A program made the translations under genes and the position numbers. A model generated the notes under the pieces. The model did no database searches. It was not told the origin of the DNA and was given only the letters and a program-made list of their open reading frames with translations. Positions 62,040-64,000 of a stretch of DNA of 64,000 nt are shown piece after piece; the stretch's first letter is position 1, and each line of letters begins with the position of its first letter. The stretch comes from Wuchereria bancrofti (lineage: Eukaryota > Nematoda > Chromadorea > Rhabditida > Onchocercidae), in the NCBI GenBank assembly GCA_005281725.1, contig SSBO01000009.1, forward strand, positions 1,360,127 to 1,424,126. The letters are read 5' to 3'.

Positions 62040-63649
62040 AGATAATTTGGGTTCTGTTCTATTTGATTTGTTAGAAACTGAGTGCAATCGTTGATGAAGA
62101 ATTATTGCCATAAATACATACTGTCCAAAAATGATAACAACAACGCAAACGTTATTGAACATATGAGGCAAACTAGGCTGATAATGTAATCAAGAAATAA
62201 TCACGAAAGTGATAAGAAATTATCATATTGTAAACTTTACAAAGTTTATAAATATTATAATAATAACAATGTAGTATTAACTCAAAAGGGAAGATAAGAT
62301 TTTCAGTTAGCTTTAACTTCAGAATTTATTCTTTCCAAAATGCAAAAATTTAGTTTTAATAAACAAGAAATCAAATTTGAAAAAAAAAAAAAGATACCAT
62401 TGTTTTATTTGAATTTGATTTATTAATCCAGACGCCGAGATTACTGTGATAAAATCCATCTGCACAAATTGAGTACATAATCAGAGCATATAAGAATGCC
62501 AAACAAATCCAAAGCCATAATCTTGATTTCGTGAAACCTTGCTGAATATGTATTAATATCAATTTTTTGAAATTAATTTAATGATAGGTTTAAATTTAAA
62601 AAGTGTATTCTTTGAATTTATTACGAAGATAATAAAATAAAATTGTGATCGAATGCTTACCACTGTTCTTCCCAAATACAAATTAAAGCATCTGTTAAAA
62701 TTAAGAAGAACGCACAATGAACAATGAGCAAACCAACAAGCTGAAAAAGCATTTTGTAAAATTTGCCGTAACTAAAAAGATTTTAGCAAATACTATAAAA
62801 TTTAACTTTACTATTTATTAAGTAAAACAAATTTCCAATTTAATATTTATAAGTGTAAAAATGTTAAGAAGTAAATCATATTTTTTTCTTACCTAGAAAA
62901 AGTAATCTTTCCGTATGTTTCATTTTTTGTTCTAGTGTTGAAATTTAATTTAAATTTTGTATTTTTTGAAAAAATGAAATATACTGTTATTACTAACTTA
63001 AAGAAATAGAATTGGAAAATTTGGAGAAAACAGGTGCTGTGCAATATGAAATTCCTATGGTAGAATAAAGCCCAGTAATTGTTAAATCATTATTTGTAGT
63101 TATTATATCAACGATACCAATTACAATCATTAATTTGAAACATGAATGACAGCGATAATCTCGATGCAAAAATGTCACAAAACATGGCAAATAAGCAATC
63201 TGAAATTAGCCATTTAATTAAAATTTTTATTTACTCAATTAAGTCTTTTGTATAATTATTATTGGTGACATCAGTTAGATTTCTTTTTATTACAAAATAC
63301 TTCAAATGACAATTCAGGAGTAACCCACCTGCAACCTATTGATTACAAGATAAGGTAACTTATAAATTGTTAAATCAGCCTTAAAATTTTCTAAATTGTA
63401 ATCCGATGAGAATTCTTGCAATGCGCAAATGATTTATGTTTTGCATTGAAATGTTATACTTATCGAATTATTTGATAGAATGTTGAATTTAAAATTTCAA
63501 CTAATAAAAAAAAAAAGGAAAACCTGGAACATAAGACTGAGTGTGAGATATGTGACACCGATTGTTATATTCGGCTTGTCCACTGTTCTATTGACCTTTT
63601 CACAAATTGTTTGATTGATTATGACTAATGTTTCGTTTAAGCTAAAATT
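62040..63649 (-). CDS. Srt-class seven-transmembrane chemoreceptor, partial
   Basis: Five in-phase exons 5' to 3' (-): 63524-63649, 62998-63199, 62661-62740, 62398-62541, 62040-62177, giving 230 residues. The first visible exon has Asn-linked glycosylation sites (NFS, NET, NQT, NRT, NIT) followed by KPNITIGVTYLTLSLMF at the start of helix 1. Next come AYLPCFVTFLHRDYRCHSC, KLMIVIGIVDII, GISYC, then WFAHCSLCVLLNFNRCFN (Srt helix-3 region), RLWLWICLAFLYALIMYS and PHMFNNVCVVVIIFG. This order is that of nematode serpentine receptor class T proteins, G-protein-coupled receptors of sensory neurons. The first exon(s) probably lie to the right, beyond 63650. The last helices were not found; after 62040 only AT-rich DNA and a minisatellite follow, so the gene may be truncated. 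Confidence 0.75.
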
Positions 63650-64000
63650 CTGTTTTACAATTTCGCAAAAAACAAAGAAAAAATTAGTTGTAAGAAATAT
63701 TATTAATCTTTTATTTGATAAAATGATAAGAAATTTCTTTTTTTTTCGATTAAAATATTTAAACTTTTTTCAAAAACACTAAAATTTTTTCACATAATCA
63801 ATTATTCAATCCAAATACGAATGAATATCTTCCAAAATTTAAATTTATTCTTTAATCTAAACTGTTCCAAAAATATAACAGTAAATTTACCTGCTCGAAA
63901 TCATTTTATTTCAAAGCTTTTTCTATTTTATGTGACCATTTCATCATCATTTATTTTTTTTTAAATTTGATCAATTTTGGATTATTGATGATAGCCAACT
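63650..64000. other. AT-rich right edge
   Basis: This probably contains an intron and possibly the first exon of the receptor gene. A - strand ATG near 63915 followed by a GTAAAT donor is out of phase with the first visible exon, so I do not annotate it. Confidence 0.4.

Noticed and set aside
1..64000. tRNA, rRNA or complete transposon
   Set aside because: I saw no cloverleaf-like sequence, rRNA core motif, transposase or reverse-transcriptase frame, or paired terminal repeats. A covariance-model or repeat search would be needed to exclude short ones.

Overview
The window is nuclear DNA from a nematode, most likely a clade III spirurid/filarial worm. It is AT-rich. Genes are cut into many small exons by introns of about 100-500 bp with T-rich 3' ends (TTTTCAG, TTTTTAG). 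Several start codons sit a few bases downstream of an orphan 3' splice site, as expected for spliced-leader trans-splicing. The proteins match nematode families, including Patched-related (PTR) proteins and an Srt-type chemoreceptor. Species cannot be fixed from the sequence alone. The single-reading-frame stretches are mostly exons, so the gene models here were built by hand, joining exons with matching splice phase.

Left flank, 1-19.2 kb, very AT-rich: 3.6 kb with no gene; a 20-exon EMAP-like (EML/ELP-1) WD40 gene on the + strand (3607-14517); 3 kb of gene-poor DNA; then a four-exon + strand gene for an unrecognised 196-residue protein (17534-19208).

Central block, 19.8-46.5 kb, visibly richer in G+C and denser in genes. 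On the - strand lie a TUG/ASPSCR1 UBX protein (19793-24752) and upstream of it a mixed-lineage kinase with SH3, kinase, coiled coil and degenerate CRIB (26408-36890). A divergent intergenic region leads into three + strand genes with short gaps: AP-1 sigma (37838-39864), tubulin chaperone E (40625-44020) and cyclin Q (44441-46534). These three could be an operon-like cluster.

Right flank, 47.3-64 kb, again AT-rich: an 18-exon PTR gene on the - strand (47349-58765) and, upstream, the visible part of an Srt-class seven-transmembrane receptor on the - strand (62040-63649).

The most unusual element is a roughly 3 kb array of a 22-bp repeat (48756-51740) inside the third-last PTR intron. It begins exactly at the 5' splice site of the preceding exon. 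Every unit repeats the last six exon bases plus the first sixteen intron bases, so the intron starts with a long series of copies of its own splice donor. The exons on either side still join in frame into a normal PTR sequence. The middle of the array is inverted next to a single N and is noisy, so its internal order may be an assembly artefact.

Other points of interest: a PTR exon relic on the opposite strand inside a PTR intron, a fresh frameshifted exon duplication in the kinase gene, an altered DFG motif and decayed CRIB in that kinase, a possible alternative C-terminus for AP-1 sigma, and a minisatellite where the receptor's last exons would be expected.
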